This document shows, in pieces, positions 1 through 8,687 of a stretch of 64,000 nucleotides of DNA. Origin of the DNA: Sulfurimonas sp. HSL3-1 (GTDB lineage: Bacteria > Campylobacterota > Campylobacteria > Campylobacterales > Sulfurimonadaceae); assembly GCF_039645995.1 (NCBI RefSeq), contig NZ_CP147920.1:930001-994000 (forward strand). Direction: 5' to 3'. Numbering within the stretch: position 1 is the stretch's first letter; every line of letters starts with the position of its first letter. The notes below the pieces were generated by a model that was not told the DNA's origin, made no database searches, and saw only the letters and a list, made by a program, of their open reading frames with translations. Position numbers and translations under genes: made by a program.

Positions 1-222
1 ATAGCGCGTCAAAAAAACAGTGCATCGCCGGCAGGCATCTATCAAAACGGTACAAAAAAGCAGACACGATCAAGTTAACAGTAAAAAACTTAAATAACAA
101 TTATTTAACTTAAAATAGATTTTTTTCGTTTTCTCGGGGGATGGCAACGCCGACGGAATGCGGACCGTTCCGCGTCGTTCGGGAGAGGTGGCGGGTCGTT
201 TCTCTTTCGGGCGCGGAGTGGG
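1..222. other. Intergenic region, no gene seen
   Basis: No convincing coding region. Bases 80-130 are very AT-rich and hold a perfect AT-only inverted repeat (TTAAATAA, 3-base spacer, TTATTTAA) followed by a T-run, which could be a weak terminator for a plus-strand gene outside the window. Around 150-180 a second GC-rich imperfect inverted repeat (CGACGGAA ... TTCCGCGTCG) lies just past the end of the minus-strand gene and may help end its transcript. Confidence 0.4.
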
Positions 223-633
223 TTATGCGCGGGAGGAGAGCAGGGCAAAGAGCATGCCCAGAGAGAGACAGAGAGGAGAAAAGTATTTTGTGTCGTACGC
301 CGCAAAATCCGTGGCGTTGATTTTTTTAAAAAATCCAACGGCATTGAAGTCGCCGACAGCCCGCAGAATGAACAGTATTGAGAGTACCCAGCCTGCAGTG
401 AGAAGCGGTTTTGCAGGGGAGGCATCGACGTAAAGCGCGTAGGCCACAAAGGCACACCCGAACAACAAAAGCGCGACGGCAAAGGTGAGGAGGCGGCCGG
501 GGTTGAGAAGGCGTTTGCCGTCCTTCGTCGGCAGCGCCCTGTTCAGGCCTGCTTCCCCGCCAAAGGCCCAGTAGATATGGAACAGAGCCGTTACGATCAG
601 AAGCGTGATGGCGGCAAGGACGATAAGCGTCAT
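223..633 (-). CDS. DUF3995-like small integral membrane protein
   Basis: 136-residue, very hydrophobic protein with about four predicted membrane segments (roughly residues 3-24, 48-68, 77-95 and 115-133). The early HIYWAFGGEAGL segment is typical of the DUF3995 family, whose function is unknown. Its start codon overlaps the stop of the upstream DUF1801-like gene by 4 bases (ATGA), so the two are probably co-translated. There is no clear Shine-Dalgarno of its own, which fits translational coupling. Confidence 0.7.
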   Translation of the reverse strand: MTLIVLAAITLLIVTALFHIYWAFGGEAGLNRALPTKDGKRLLNPGRLLTFAVALLLFGCAFVAYALYVDASPAKPLLTAGWVLSILFILRAVGDFNAVGFFKKINATDFAAYDTKYFSPLCLSLGMLFALLSSRA

Positions 634-1052
634 TTTGGTTTTTTCGGCGCGTTGGGTTTCTGCTTCATAACCCGGATGCTGGCCTTCACCAGCTTTTCGA
701 CCAGCGCCTTCGGTATGGCTTTGTCTACCGGGAAACTGATGATGGATTTGGTCGTCGCGTAATTTTCAAGCTCCTCTTGATGCTCTTCAAGCACCGGAGG
801 CCGCACATGCAAGCGGACATGGGGACGCTTGTAGCTGAACCAGGCGAACATGCCATGATAGTCATACCCCTCATAAAGATAACCGGGCATTTCAAAGTAA
901 CTGACGGTTTCCGTGGCATCCGGCGCGGCGGCCTCTATAATGCCGCGGATCTCGTGTAAACGATCGCGTACCTCCTGCGGGTATTTTTCGATGTATGCGT
1001 CAACGCCTCCGGGGACGATCTCGGGGGATCTGCTATTTGCCTTTCGTGCCAT
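630..1052 (-). CDS. DUF1801 / YdhG-like domain protein
   Basis: Small soluble protein of about 140 residues. Features such as VDAYIEKYPQEVRDRL near the N-terminus, a central YFEMPGYLY and a C-terminal FPVDKAIPKALVEKLVKA match the DUF1801 (YdhG/YjbR-like) fold, whose function is not established. I chose the ATG at 1052 rather than the one at 1091 because GGAGG sits about 6 bases upstream of 1052. It is followed with a 4-base overlap by the DUF3995-like membrane protein. Confidence 0.7.
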   Translation of the reverse strand: MARKANSRSPEIVPGGVDAYIEKYPQEVRDRLHEIRGIIEAAAPDATETVSYFEMPGYLYEGYDYHGMFAWFSYKRPHVRLHVRPPVLEEHQEELENYATTKSIISFPVDKAIPKALVEKLVKASIRVMKQKPNAPKKPK

Positions 1053-1190
1053 AGGGCACCTCCAAACGTCTGGGTAAAGTGCTGTTGGCACTGAGGCGTG
1101 CCAACACCTGTTCTGATGGTTCCATCATAATCAAATAGTTCAAACCGGCCAAGAGCGATGAGAAAAAGCAGACGTGGAAAGGCGTGGCAT

Positions 1191-1210
1191 CAAAAGCCCG
1201 GGGGCTTTTG
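1191..1210 (-). terminator. Hairpin after the RND efflux operon
   Basis: An inverted repeat AAAAGCC-CGGG-GGCTTTT lies 24 bases past the stop of the last efflux gene. On the minus strand it ends in TTTT, as expected for an intrinsic terminator closing the tolC-adaptor-RND operon. Confidence 0.55.
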
Positions 1211-1233
1211 GGCGGCGGGTGCGATATTGAGGC

Positions 1234-2949
1234 TTACGGCTCGTAGACGGAGACGGCTTTGCGCTCTTTGAACCCGAAGTGGCGCTCGAGGTCGGCGTTG
1301 TGCAGCAGCACCGGTACGACCATCAACGACGCGACGACGGCGGCGATGGTGCCGAAAATGAGTGCGACGCCCAAGCCGCCGAAAACGGCATCGCTGGCGA
1401 GCAGCGTCGAGGCGAGGATGATCGCCGTCGCCGTCAGGAAGATCGGCTTGGCGCGGGTGGCAGCGGCATAGGCGAGCGCTTCGGTTTTATGCATCCCTTT
1501 TTCACTCATCAGCGACTTGGTGAAGTCGATGAGCAGCAGCGAGTTGCGCGAGCTGATCCCGATCAGGGCGATGAAGCCGATCAGCGACGTCGCCGTCAGG
1601 AAGAAGGTGTCGGCGCTGAAGAGGTCCATAATGAAGTGACCCACGATGACCCCGATGATGGAGAGGAAGCTTCCCAGAAGGACAATGCCGCTGAGCGTAA
1701 AGCTCTTGTAGTAGACGACCATCAGCAAGAATATGAGCACGAGCGCGGCGATGAAGGCCCCGCCCAGGTCCCGGAAGGTGTCAAGGGTAACTTCCATCTC
1801 GCCGTCCCAGTGAAGCTCGTAATGGCTCCCCGTATTTTTGTCGGTGAGGGAGAGGTCGAAGAGGCCGCTCTTCTCGATGTCGTACTGCTCGGAGAGGGTG
1901 TCGAGGATCATATGGCGCGCGTCCATCAGCGGGTAGACCTGGGAGACCATGTCCGTTTCGGCCACGACGTTGACCATCTGGTGCAGGTCCTTGCTCATGA
2001 TCATCGGGTTGGCGCGGGTCGGGATGATGTCGACGACCTCGGTCAGCGGCACGAGCAGGCCGTTGCTATTCATCAGGCGCAGCCCGGAAAGCTTCTGTTC
2101 GAGGGCGCGTTTGTCCTTGCGGCTGAAGACCTTCGATTCCGGGCTCAGGGTCAGGAAGATCGGGATCTGTTCGTTGATCGTTTCGCTGTTCTTGACGGCG
2201 ATGTCCATCCCCTCGAACGCGAGGTAGATGATGTCGTTGACCTGCTTGATGGAGAGGCCCGAACGGGTGATCTTCGTGCTGTTGACCTTGAGGTCGAAAC
2301 GGTCGTAGAGCTCGTCGGCCATGACGTCGATGTCGACGAGACCCGCCGTCTGGTGGAAGATGGCGGCGACTTTGCCGGCAAGCTCGCGGATACCCGCGGC
2401 GTCGCGTCCGTAGATCTCGGCGACAATGGCGGCCAGGGTCGGCGGTCCCGCCGGCGGTTCGACGAACTTGATGTTCGTGCCTACTACGATGGGCTGGCAC
2501 GCCTCCTGGATCACCGGGCGGATGCGCTGGACCATCATGTAGGAGGGCTCGCCGCGGTCATGCTTCTTGGTCAGGTTGACGACGATCTCGGAGACGTTCT
2601 CCGAATTTTTAAAGTGGCTTCCCTTGATGAGGCCCGCGAAGTCAAGAGGCGAACCCATGCCGAGGAAGGTCTCCGTGTCGAGCACCTCCTGCTCCTGCTG
2701 GATATAAGAGGTGACGCACTGGCTGACGGCGTCGGTCTGGCGGATGGAGGAGCCGTTGGGCAGGTCGACGTAGATACTGAAGGTGTCGTTGTTCTTGCCC
2801 GGAAGCATCTTCGCCTTGACGATCTCGGTCGGTGCGATCATCAGCACGGAGAGGATGAAGGCAACGAGTGTCGCGATCAGGATTATCTTCTTCTGGGCTC
2901 TGCTCTGCAGTAGCGCCGTAATGAAGCTTTCGAACTTCTGGAAGATCAT
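1234..2949 (-). CDS. RND efflux pump, C-terminal half (split gene)
   Basis: 571-residue protein equal to the second half of an AcrB-type RND permease. It has an N-terminal membrane helix (about 22-40, the TM7 equivalent), a large periplasmic region (about 45-390) and a C-terminal five-helix membrane block (about 395-555). In TM10 the sequence is GISSRNSLLLIDF, so the proton-relay Lys of AcrB (K940) appears as Arg468. Its ATG overlaps the TGA of the N-terminal half by 4 bases and it carries its own AAGGAGG site inside the end of that gene, so it looks like a settled two-gene arrangement rather than a fresh frameshift. Substrate unknown. The two chains should assemble in the inner membrane with the adaptor and TolC-like channel encoded upstream. 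Confidence 0.88.
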   Translation of the reverse strand: MIFQKFESFITALLQSRAQKKIILIATLVAFILSVLMIAPTEIVKAKMLPGKNNDTFSIYVDLPNGSSIRQTDAVSQCVTSYIQQEQEVLDTETFLGMGSPLDFAGLIKGSHFKNSENVSEIVVNLTKKHDRGEPSYMMVQRIRPVIQEACQPIVVGTNIKFVEPPAGPPTLAAIVAEIYGRDAAGIRELAGKVAAIFHQTAGLVDIDVMADELYDRFDLKVNSTKITRSGLSIKQVNDIIYLAFEGMDIAVKNSETINEQIPIFLTLSPESKVFSRKDKRALEQKLSGLRLMNSNGLLVPLTEVVDIIPTRANPMIMSKDLHQMVNVVAETDMVSQVYPLMDARHMILDTLSEQYDIEKSGLFDLSLTDKNTGSHYELHWDGEMEVTLDTFRDLGGAFIAALVLIFLLMVVYYKSFTLSGIVLLGSFLSIIGVIVGHFIMDLFSADTFFLTATSLIGFIALIGISSRNSLLLIDFTKSLMSEKGMHKTEALAYAAATRAKPIFLTATAIILASTLLASDAVFGGLGVALIFGTIAAVVASLMVVPVLLHNADLERHFGFKERKAVSVYEP

Positions 2950-4544
2950 TTATGGCCTCCTTCATGTTTCGCATGGTCGGGACGGTGCATCATCCGCTTG
3001 GCGAAGTAGGGGGTAAAGATATAGGCGACGAAGAGCGACGCGATCAGCGCCACCGGAACGTTGGCCGGAATAGGTTTCATAAACTGGCCCATCATGCCGC
3101 CGACAAAGGCCATCGGGACCATGGTGAGGATGATGGCGAAGGTGGCGATGTTCGTCGGGGGCCCGATCTCGTCGGTCGCTTCGACGAGCAGGTCGTCTTT
3201 GGGCATGTCCGCCGACTCCACCGAGTGGAAGTGCCGGTGGATGTTCTCGATGACGATGATCGCCGCATCCACGAGGAGCCCCAGTGAGAGCAGGAAGGCA
3301 AAGAGGGTGATCCGGTTGATCGTCTGCCCGGTGATATAGGCGATAAAGAGAGTGATCGCCAGGATGGCCGGGACGGTAAAGGTGACGATGAGCGATTCGC
3401 GCCAGCCCAGGACAAAGACGAGCAGAATCGCGATGATGACGATGGAGATGATGAGGTGGAAGACCAGCTCGTTGACCGCTTCATTGGCGCGCTCGCCGTC
3501 GTTGCGGGTGATGGAGTATTTGATGCCCGCCTTTTCGAGCATAGGCTTGAAGTTTTCAAGGGCCTCTTTAACCTCGTCGGCGATGACAACGGCATTGGTG
3601 CCTTTGAGTTTGGAGATCGTCAGGGTGACCTGCTCCTGCGCGGGGGTGAAGGTGTCGCCGTCGCGGGCGCTGATAGCGGCGGAACGGAAGTTCTGGATGT
3701 CGTAGCCGTCTTCGACCTTGGCGACGTCACGGAGGTGAATGGGCGCCCCCATGTACTGGGCGACGATGATGTCCTCGACATCCCGGACGCTTTCGATGGC
3801 GTTCTTGATGCCCATGATGACGATCTCACCCTCTGTGGTACGGTTCTTGACGGCCGGCACGTTGTAGGCGAGGGCCTGGACCGCCTGGGTGATCTGCTCC
3901 AGCGAGAGGTTGTAGCCGGAGAGTTTGTTCAGGTCGACGAGGATGTTGTACTGGTGCTTATGCCCCCCTTTGAGCGCCGTGACGGCGACGTTGGGCAGGC
4001 CGTTGATGGCGTGCTGGAGGTTCTTGACCGCATCGTAGAGCCGGGTGTCGTCCATCTTGGAGGGATCCTTGGCGTAGAAGGCCACGGAGACGATGGGGAT
4101 GTCGACGTCGATGTCGAGGGGTTTGATGACCGGCTGCATCGCGTTTTCGGGGAAGATGTCGGCGTTCTGCATGATCTTGTCGTAGACCTTCAGATTCGAA
4201 TCCTCTTTCTCCTCGCCGATGTAGAAAGCGGCGTTGACGATGCCGACGTTGTCCATGGCCATCCCCATGATGTGCTCGATGCCGAGCACCTCTTTCATCT
4301 TGCGCTCCAGCGGACGGACGATGACGTTTTCGACCTCTTTGGCCGTGGCGCCGGGCAGGGCGATGATGACGGTCGAACCGCTGACGACCATCTGGGGGTT
4401 CTCTTCGCGGGGCATGATCATCAGCGAGAGGTAGCCGATGGCAAGCAGCGTGATCCCCAGGATCATCGTCAGCGGGCTGTTGATGAAGTAGCGGGCAAGC
4501 TTACCCGCGTAATCCTTGGGCGTATAGGGTTTGTGTGCGTGCAT
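2946..4544 (-). CDS. RND efflux pump, N-terminal half (split gene)
   Basis: 532 residues matching the first half of an HAE-type RND transporter: TM1 (about 25-45), a periplasmic porter region (about 46-360) and TM2-TM6 (about 360-515). The TM4 relay motif reads GLLVDAAIIVIEN, so only the first of the two usual aspartates (D426) is kept and the second is Ala. Full-length RND pumps have about 1,040 residues; this half plus the next gives about 1,100. It lies 9 bases after the adaptor gene in a four-gene operon (outer-membrane channel, adaptor, pump N, pump C). Substrate cannot be told from sequence. Confidence 0.88.
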   Translation of the reverse strand: MHAHKPYTPKDYAGKLARYFINSPLTMILGITLLAIGYLSLMIMPREENPQMVVSGSTVIIALPGATAKEVENVIVRPLERKMKEVLGIEHIMGMAMDNVGIVNAAFYIGEEKEDSNLKVYDKIMQNADIFPENAMQPVIKPLDIDVDIPIVSVAFYAKDPSKMDDTRLYDAVKNLQHAINGLPNVAVTALKGGHKHQYNILVDLNKLSGYNLSLEQITQAVQALAYNVPAVKNRTTEGEIVIMGIKNAIESVRDVEDIIVAQYMGAPIHLRDVAKVEDGYDIQNFRSAAISARDGDTFTPAQEQVTLTISKLKGTNAVVIADEVKEALENFKPMLEKAGIKYSITRNDGERANEAVNELVFHLIISIVIIAILLVFVLGWRESLIVTFTVPAILAITLFIAYITGQTINRITLFAFLLSLGLLVDAAIIVIENIHRHFHSVESADMPKDDLLVEATDEIGPPTNIATFAIILTMVPMAFVGGMMGQFMKPIPANVPVALIASLFVAYIFTPYFAKRMMHRPDHAKHEGGHK

Positions 4545-4553
4545 CTGCGCTCC

Positions 4554-5348
4554 TTACGGGATCGTGACCGTGGCGTACATGCCCGGGTAGATCGGGGCCT
4601 TTGAGCTCGTTTTGAAGGCGACCTTGACGCGGAAGGTGTGCGTCATCGGGTTGGAACTCGGGATGATGGCGCTGACGGTGCCCGTCGTCAGCAGCCCGAC
4701 AGAGGGAACCTCGACGGCGACCTTGGTACCGTAGGGGACTTTGGAAAGGTCGCTCTCAGCAACCTCGATGGCGATCTTGAGGTCGCTGAGGTCCGCCAGG
4801 ACGAAAGCGGGCATCCCCGGCATCGCCATCTCGCCGACTTTGATGTTCTTGGCGATGATGACGCCGTCGTTGGGCGCTTTGATGCGGAGGTAGTTGTACT
4901 GGTTGTAGACTTCGGAGAGCTGTGCCTTCGCCTGCGCGACCTGCTTTTTGCTGATGTCGACCATGTCTTCCATGTTCTTGGCGGCCAGTTCGAGGTTCTC
5001 GACCTCGTACTGGCTGACCATGTTTTTCTCCAGCAGGCGTTTGTAGCGGGCCAGGTTGAGCCGGACGTTGCTCAGCTGGTTCTGGTTCATCTGCAGGGCG
5101 AGTTCGGCCTGGGAGATGCCCAGTTCGACCCGCGCTTTGGCGCTGTCGACCTCTTTGGAGTCGATACGGTAGAGCAGCTGCCCCTTTTTGACGCGTTCGC
5201 CCTCGGAGGCGCCGACCTCGGTGACAAAGCCCATGTAGCGGCTGGTGATCATCTTCTGGTTATCCGAGATGACGCTCCCGGCGACGGTGAGGCCGTCGGC
5301 GGCGAGCGCGGCCGCGGCTAGCATAAAAGAGAGAAGCAGTTTTTTCAT
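4554..5348 (-). CDS. RND periplasmic adaptor (HlyD/AcrA-like membrane fusion protein)
   Basis: 264-residue exported protein with a signal peptide (about 1-17). Order: a first lipoyl half (GFVTEVGASEGERVKKGQLLYRID), a long alpha-helical hairpin (about 50-135), the second lipoyl half (IKAPNDGVIIAKNIKVGEMAMPG) and a beta-barrel segment with VEVPSVGLLTTGTVSAI. It is shorter than AcrA (about 370) and lacks most of the membrane-proximal domain, as in small adaptors of CusB/MdtA-like pumps. The start overlaps the stop of the TolC-like gene (ATGA). It should bridge the split RND pump and the outer-membrane channel. Confidence 0.88.
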   Translation of the reverse strand: MKKLLLSFMLAAAALAADGLTVAGSVISDNQKMITSRYMGFVTEVGASEGERVKKGQLLYRIDSKEVDSAKARVELGISQAELALQMNQNQLSNVRLNLARYKRLLEKNMVSQYEVENLELAAKNMEDMVDISKKQVAQAKAQLSEVYNQYNYLRIKAPNDGVIIAKNIKVGEMAMPGMPAFVLADLSDLKIAIEVAESDLSKVPYGTKVAVEVPSVGLLTTGTVSAIIPSSNPMTHTFRVKVAFKTSSKAPIYPGMYATVTIP

Positions 5349-6736
5349 TGTGTGACTCCGTTGGCAAGTTTTTCAAGGGCGAACACCCGTTCGGTCCGTT
5401 TGTTTTTGACTTCCAGCAGGGCAAGGACCTTCTCAAGCTGCTGGGACTGTTTGATAACGACGTCGCTCATGGAAGCGAGCTGCTCGCGGTAGCGCGCCTC
5501 GTAGCTGGTGTAGATCTCCTTGGCGAGGGCCAGCTCTTTGGAGAGGGCGTCGATTTCGTAGTCAAGCGATTTGATCTCGGTATGGATCTTGTCGACCTGC
5601 AGCGCGATCCCTTTTTTCGCCAGGTCGATCTGCGTCTTGGTCTTGAGGGTCTCGATGCGGGCCTCTTCGTATGCGGCGTAGTCGCTGCCGCCGGCGAAGA
5701 GGTTCCACTTGAGCTGGACGCCGACGGTGTAAGAGCCTTTGTCGGCGGCATAATGCTCGAAACTGTCGGCGGCGGTCTGGACATCGGCCTGGAAGCCGAC
5801 CATCGGCAGGTAGTCAGAAAGGGCGACGTCCTGCATGCTTTCGCGGATCTGCAGACCCGTTTTGGCCCGCTGAACGTCGATGTTGGCGGCGATGACGTCC
5901 GCCGTCTCTAGCGGCGGCAACGGGACGTCGGAATCGGGAAGGGCAATGGTGCTGACGGGCTGGTCGAGGAGGAAGCTGAGGTAGTGGTAGAGCAGCTTTT
6001 CGTTCGCTTCCATCTGGTGGATGGAGCGCGCCACGTTGGACTTTTTCGCCTGGACTTCAAGCAGGTCCGTCTGTTTGGCATACCCCTCCTGGATCATTGA
6101 CTGCGTCATCGCTTCGAGGGTGCCGATGTTGTCGTAGATCGTTTTCAGGTTCGAGAGCGCCTCATCAAGCAGGCGCATGTCGTAGTAGGCCTTGCGGGTC
6201 TCGTAGATCTTTTCATTGAGCAGTTTTGTTCTGTCGAGGCGTTTGAGGCGTTCCATCCCCTCGGCCGCTTCGACATAAGCGCTGATCTTGCCGCCGACAT
6301 AAAGGGGCAGGGTGTACTGCAGTTTGCTCTGGAAGAAGTTGCGGTCGCCTGGGTAGTTCAGCGCTTCCGGCGGCTGGGTATAGAGGGCATCGCAGGCCGT
6401 CAGGTCGCCGCCCTGACAGGCGGCGGAATTGGCCATGAACTCTGCAGCGCCGAAATCGCCGAAATTCGCTTCGCGGCCGGTCAGTTTGAAGCCGAAGACA
6501 TTGCCCGCATCATCGGAGCGGGAGATGTTCTGGATAAAATCCAGAGAGCCCCAGTGCTGCCCCCCGGCCTGTGAAGCACGTTCACGCGCACTCTGCACGT
6601 CATAGGTTGCCGCTTTGATCTCGAGGTTTTGGGCCTTCAGCAGGTCGATGGCCTCGTCCAGGGCCAGGGCGCCGTTTTGGGCCGTCGCAGCGCCGAGGCT
6701 GAGTGCCGTTGCGCAGAGCAGGGTCGCCAGTTTCAT
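5345..6736 (-). CDS. TolC-family outer-membrane efflux channel
   Basis: 463 residues with a signal peptide (about 1-19, cleavage near TAQ). Two internally similar halves carry long heptad-type helices (about 165-260 and 370-455), the TolC pattern, with beta-strand regions in between such as VGVQLKWNLFAGGSDYAAYEEA. First gene of the efflux operon and preceded by AAGGAGAG. A TATAAT box lies about 65 bases upstream on the same strand. It provides the outer-membrane exit duct for the adaptor and RND proteins encoded downstream. Confidence 0.88.
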   Translation of the reverse strand: MKLATLLCATALSLGAATAQNGALALDEAIDLLKAQNLEIKAATYDVQSARERASQAGGQHWGSLDFIQNISRSDDAGNVFGFKLTGREANFGDFGAAEFMANSAACQGGDLTACDALYTQPPEALNYPGDRNFFQSKLQYTLPLYVGGKISAYVEAAEGMERLKRLDRTKLLNEKIYETRKAYYDMRLLDEALSNLKTIYDNIGTLEAMTQSMIQEGYAKQTDLLEVQAKKSNVARSIHQMEANEKLLYHYLSFLLDQPVSTIALPDSDVPLPPLETADVIAANIDVQRAKTGLQIRESMQDVALSDYLPMVGFQADVQTAADSFEHYAADKGSYTVGVQLKWNLFAGGSDYAAYEEARIETLKTKTQIDLAKKGIALQVDKIHTEIKSLDYEIDALSKELALAKEIYTSYEARYREQLASMSDVVIKQSQQLEKVLALLEVKNKRTERVFALEKLANGVTQ

Positions 6737-6798
6737 GATTGCTCTCTCCTTGTGTTGTTGCGAATGTTACAAAAAAGTTATAAAAATTATGAGGATGA

Positions 6799-6804
6799 AT
6801 TATA
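6799..6804 (-). promoter_or_regulatory. -10 box (TATAAT) for the efflux operon
   Basis: TATAAT on the minus strand, about 60 bases before the TolC-like start. The divergent region also holds 10-bp inverted copies ATGTAAACAC (6824-6833) and GTGTTTACAT (6917-6926), which may be regulator sites. Confidence 0.5.
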
Positions 6805-7014
6805 CACCATACGATCTTAATCAATGTAAACACGCCAGCACGCCCCGGCACGGTTTTTTCATTAAGAGCATAGGAAAATCTTATCACAATATTCACAAGC
6901 TTTCCACTGAATAGGGGTGTTTACATGCCCGTTACCACATTTTTACCCTATTTAAGCTACACTTGCAGCATCTTACGGAAACGCCCCTGTAGGCGGTGTA
7001 TCAGAGGAGTACGG

Positions 7015-7611
7015 GTGAGTCTCAAAGAGAATATCTCGATGGTTAAGGAAGAGCTGAGCACGGAGGAACAGTTCTTCGAACAGGCAGTCAAGACCGAACG
7101 GTTCGTCAAAAAGTACAAGAAACCGCTGATCGCGGCGGTAGCGGCGGTGGCCCTCGCCGTCGTCGGCACGGCGGCGTATGACGCCTATGACGCTTCCAAA
7201 CGCGACGCGGCAAATGCCGCCTACCTGACCCTGCAGTCCGACCCGACCAATGCGGCGGCAAAAGAGACGCTCAAGGCGAACGCGCCGCAGCTTTTTGACG
7301 CATGGAAAATGTCCGTGGCGATCAAAAGCGGCGACGTCAAAGTCCTCCAGGCGCTGACGTCGTCCCCGGCGTCCGAAGTTGCCGACGTCAGCAGCTACGA
7401 AGCAGCGGCGATCGCCAAAGACGCCAAAGCGCTGGGCAGCTACAGCTACCGCCAGGGCGGTGTTTACAAAGAGATGGCCCTGATCGACGAAGCCGTGCTC
7501 CTGATGCAGGAGGGCAAAACGGATGAGGCGCACCGCCGTCTGCAGATGATCGGGGAGCAGTCCCCGCTCGCACCACTGGCGGAAGCGCTTTCGCACTACG
7601 GCGTGAAATGA
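7015..7611 (+). CDS. YfgM-like single-pass membrane protein with TPR-type periplasmic domain
   Basis: About 198 residues. A charged N-terminus ending KYKKP is followed by one membrane helix (about residues 43-60, AAVAAVALAVVGTAAYDAY) and an alpha-helical periplasmic domain ending in TPR-like helices (EAVLLMQEGKTDEAHRRLQMIG). I take the GTG at 7015, which has GAGGAG 5 bases upstream; ATG at 7039 is an alternative. The next gene, overlapping by 4 bases, encodes a BamB-like lipoprotein, the same order as yfgM-bamB in E. coli, which supports an envelope role. The family assignment is an inference from topology and context. Confidence 0.65.
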   Translation: MSLKENISMVKEELSTEEQFFEQAVKTERFVKKYKKPLIAAVAAVALAVVGTAAYDAYDASKRDAANAAYLTLQSDPTNAAAKETLKANAPQLFDAWKMSVAIKSGDVKVLQALTSSPASEVADVSSYEAAAIAKDAKALGSYSYRQGGVYKEMALIDEAVLLMQEGKTDEAHRRLQMIGEQSPLAPLAEALSHYGVK

Positions 7612-8681
7612 TCAAGCAGGCTTCTCTCTTCCTCGTCGGCGCACTGCTGGCCTTTTCGGGCTGCAGCAACAAAGAGTACTATACGCCGGAGCAGACCGTC
7701 AACGACTGGCCGGTCTGCAAAACACCGAACCATTCGGCAGAAGCCATTGTCGGCGAACGTCCGAAGGTGGAGCAGATCCCGACCTGGCCGACCTGTCAGC
7801 GCACCGGGGTCTACCTGGTCTCCAAAGGGGCGCAGGGCGCCGTGGGACGCCAAGGCATGGTCGTCGAAAAAAGCGGCGTCAGCGGCTTCAAGATCCCCGA
7901 CGGGGAGCGTTTCCTCGGCCAGAGCGGCGGATGGTTCCTCTCGACGGGAATAGACGGGAACGTGACGCTGCGGCGCAGTGAGACGAATGAAACGAAACGG
8001 CTGGCACTGGAAAAGACGGTCGCCGCCGCCGCGGTGGAGGGGGACTACCTCGCCGTACTCTTTTCCAGCAACGATATCGGGATCTACCGCCTCTCCACGG
8101 GCAAGAGCTACTACAAGCTGCCGGGAACGCCGGCGACGGCAGTGGATGTCCGCATCTCCAATCCCTACTTCCTCGGGAACCTTGTCGTTTTCCCGACGCT
8201 TGACGGCCGCCTGGTCGTCGTCAACTACGAGGAGAAGGAGCTTCTGCGCTCGACGGTGGTCAGCACAGAAACCTATTTCGACAACGTCTTCTATTTCAAA
8301 GTCATCGGTGACACGATGGTGGCGGCTACCCCGAACCGTCTTTTCAGCCTGAGTGACAAAGAGCGGCGTGAGAAGCTCGACCTCCGCGACGTCGTCTTCG
8401 ATGCCTCGGGGATCTGGGCGGCAACGAAAGAGGGGGAAGTGCTCCACCTCACCCCGGCACTGCAGCCGGTGGCCAAGCAGAAGTTCCCTTTTGCGCATTT
8501 TCTCGGGATGATCGTGGGCAAAGAGAAGCTCTACCTGCTCGAGAAAGAGGGCTACCTGATCGTCATGGATAAAGCGATGACGCAGACGGAGGTCTACAAT
8601 ATCGCCCTGGACGACGGGATCAACTTTACCGGGGAGAAAGCCTTCTACGTGCGCGACAAGATCATTACCGTCGAAGAGTAG
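7608..8681 (+). CDS. BamB-like outer-membrane lipoprotein (beta-propeller type)
   Basis: 357-residue lipoprotein: signal peptide with lipobox LAFSGC (lipid-modified Cys19), then a beta-strand-rich domain with short repeating hydrophobic strands (for example NLVVFPTLDGRLVVVNYEEKELL and KLYLLEKEGYLIVMDKA), as in PQQ-like propellers. It overlaps the YfgM-like gene by 4 bases. By analogy with yfgM-bamB it may be the BamB-like accessory of outer-membrane protein assembly, but similarity to BamB is only at the level of fold and context. Confidence 0.6.
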   Translation: MIKQASLFLVGALLAFSGCSNKEYYTPEQTVNDWPVCKTPNHSAEAIVGERPKVEQIPTWPTCQRTGVYLVSKGAQGAVGRQGMVVEKSGVSGFKIPDGERFLGQSGGWFLSTGIDGNVTLRRSETNETKRLALEKTVAAAAVEGDYLAVLFSSNDIGIYRLSTGKSYYKLPGTPATAVDVRISNPYFLGNLVVFPTLDGRLVVVNYEEKELLRSTVVSTETYFDNVFYFKVIGDTMVAATPNRLFSLSDKERREKLDLRDVVFDASGIWAATKEGEVLHLTPALQPVAKQKFPFAHFLGMIVGKEKLYLLEKEGYLIVMDKAMTQTEVYNIALDDGINFTGEKAFYVRDKIITVEE

Positions 8682-8687
8682 CGCGGC

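Noticed and set aside
1279-2913. A 544-codon open frame antisense to the C-terminal RND gene
   Set aside because: It is an exact shadow of the pump gene, very rich in Asp/Arg/Val as expected from antisense reading of GC-rich codons, and has no recognisable domain.
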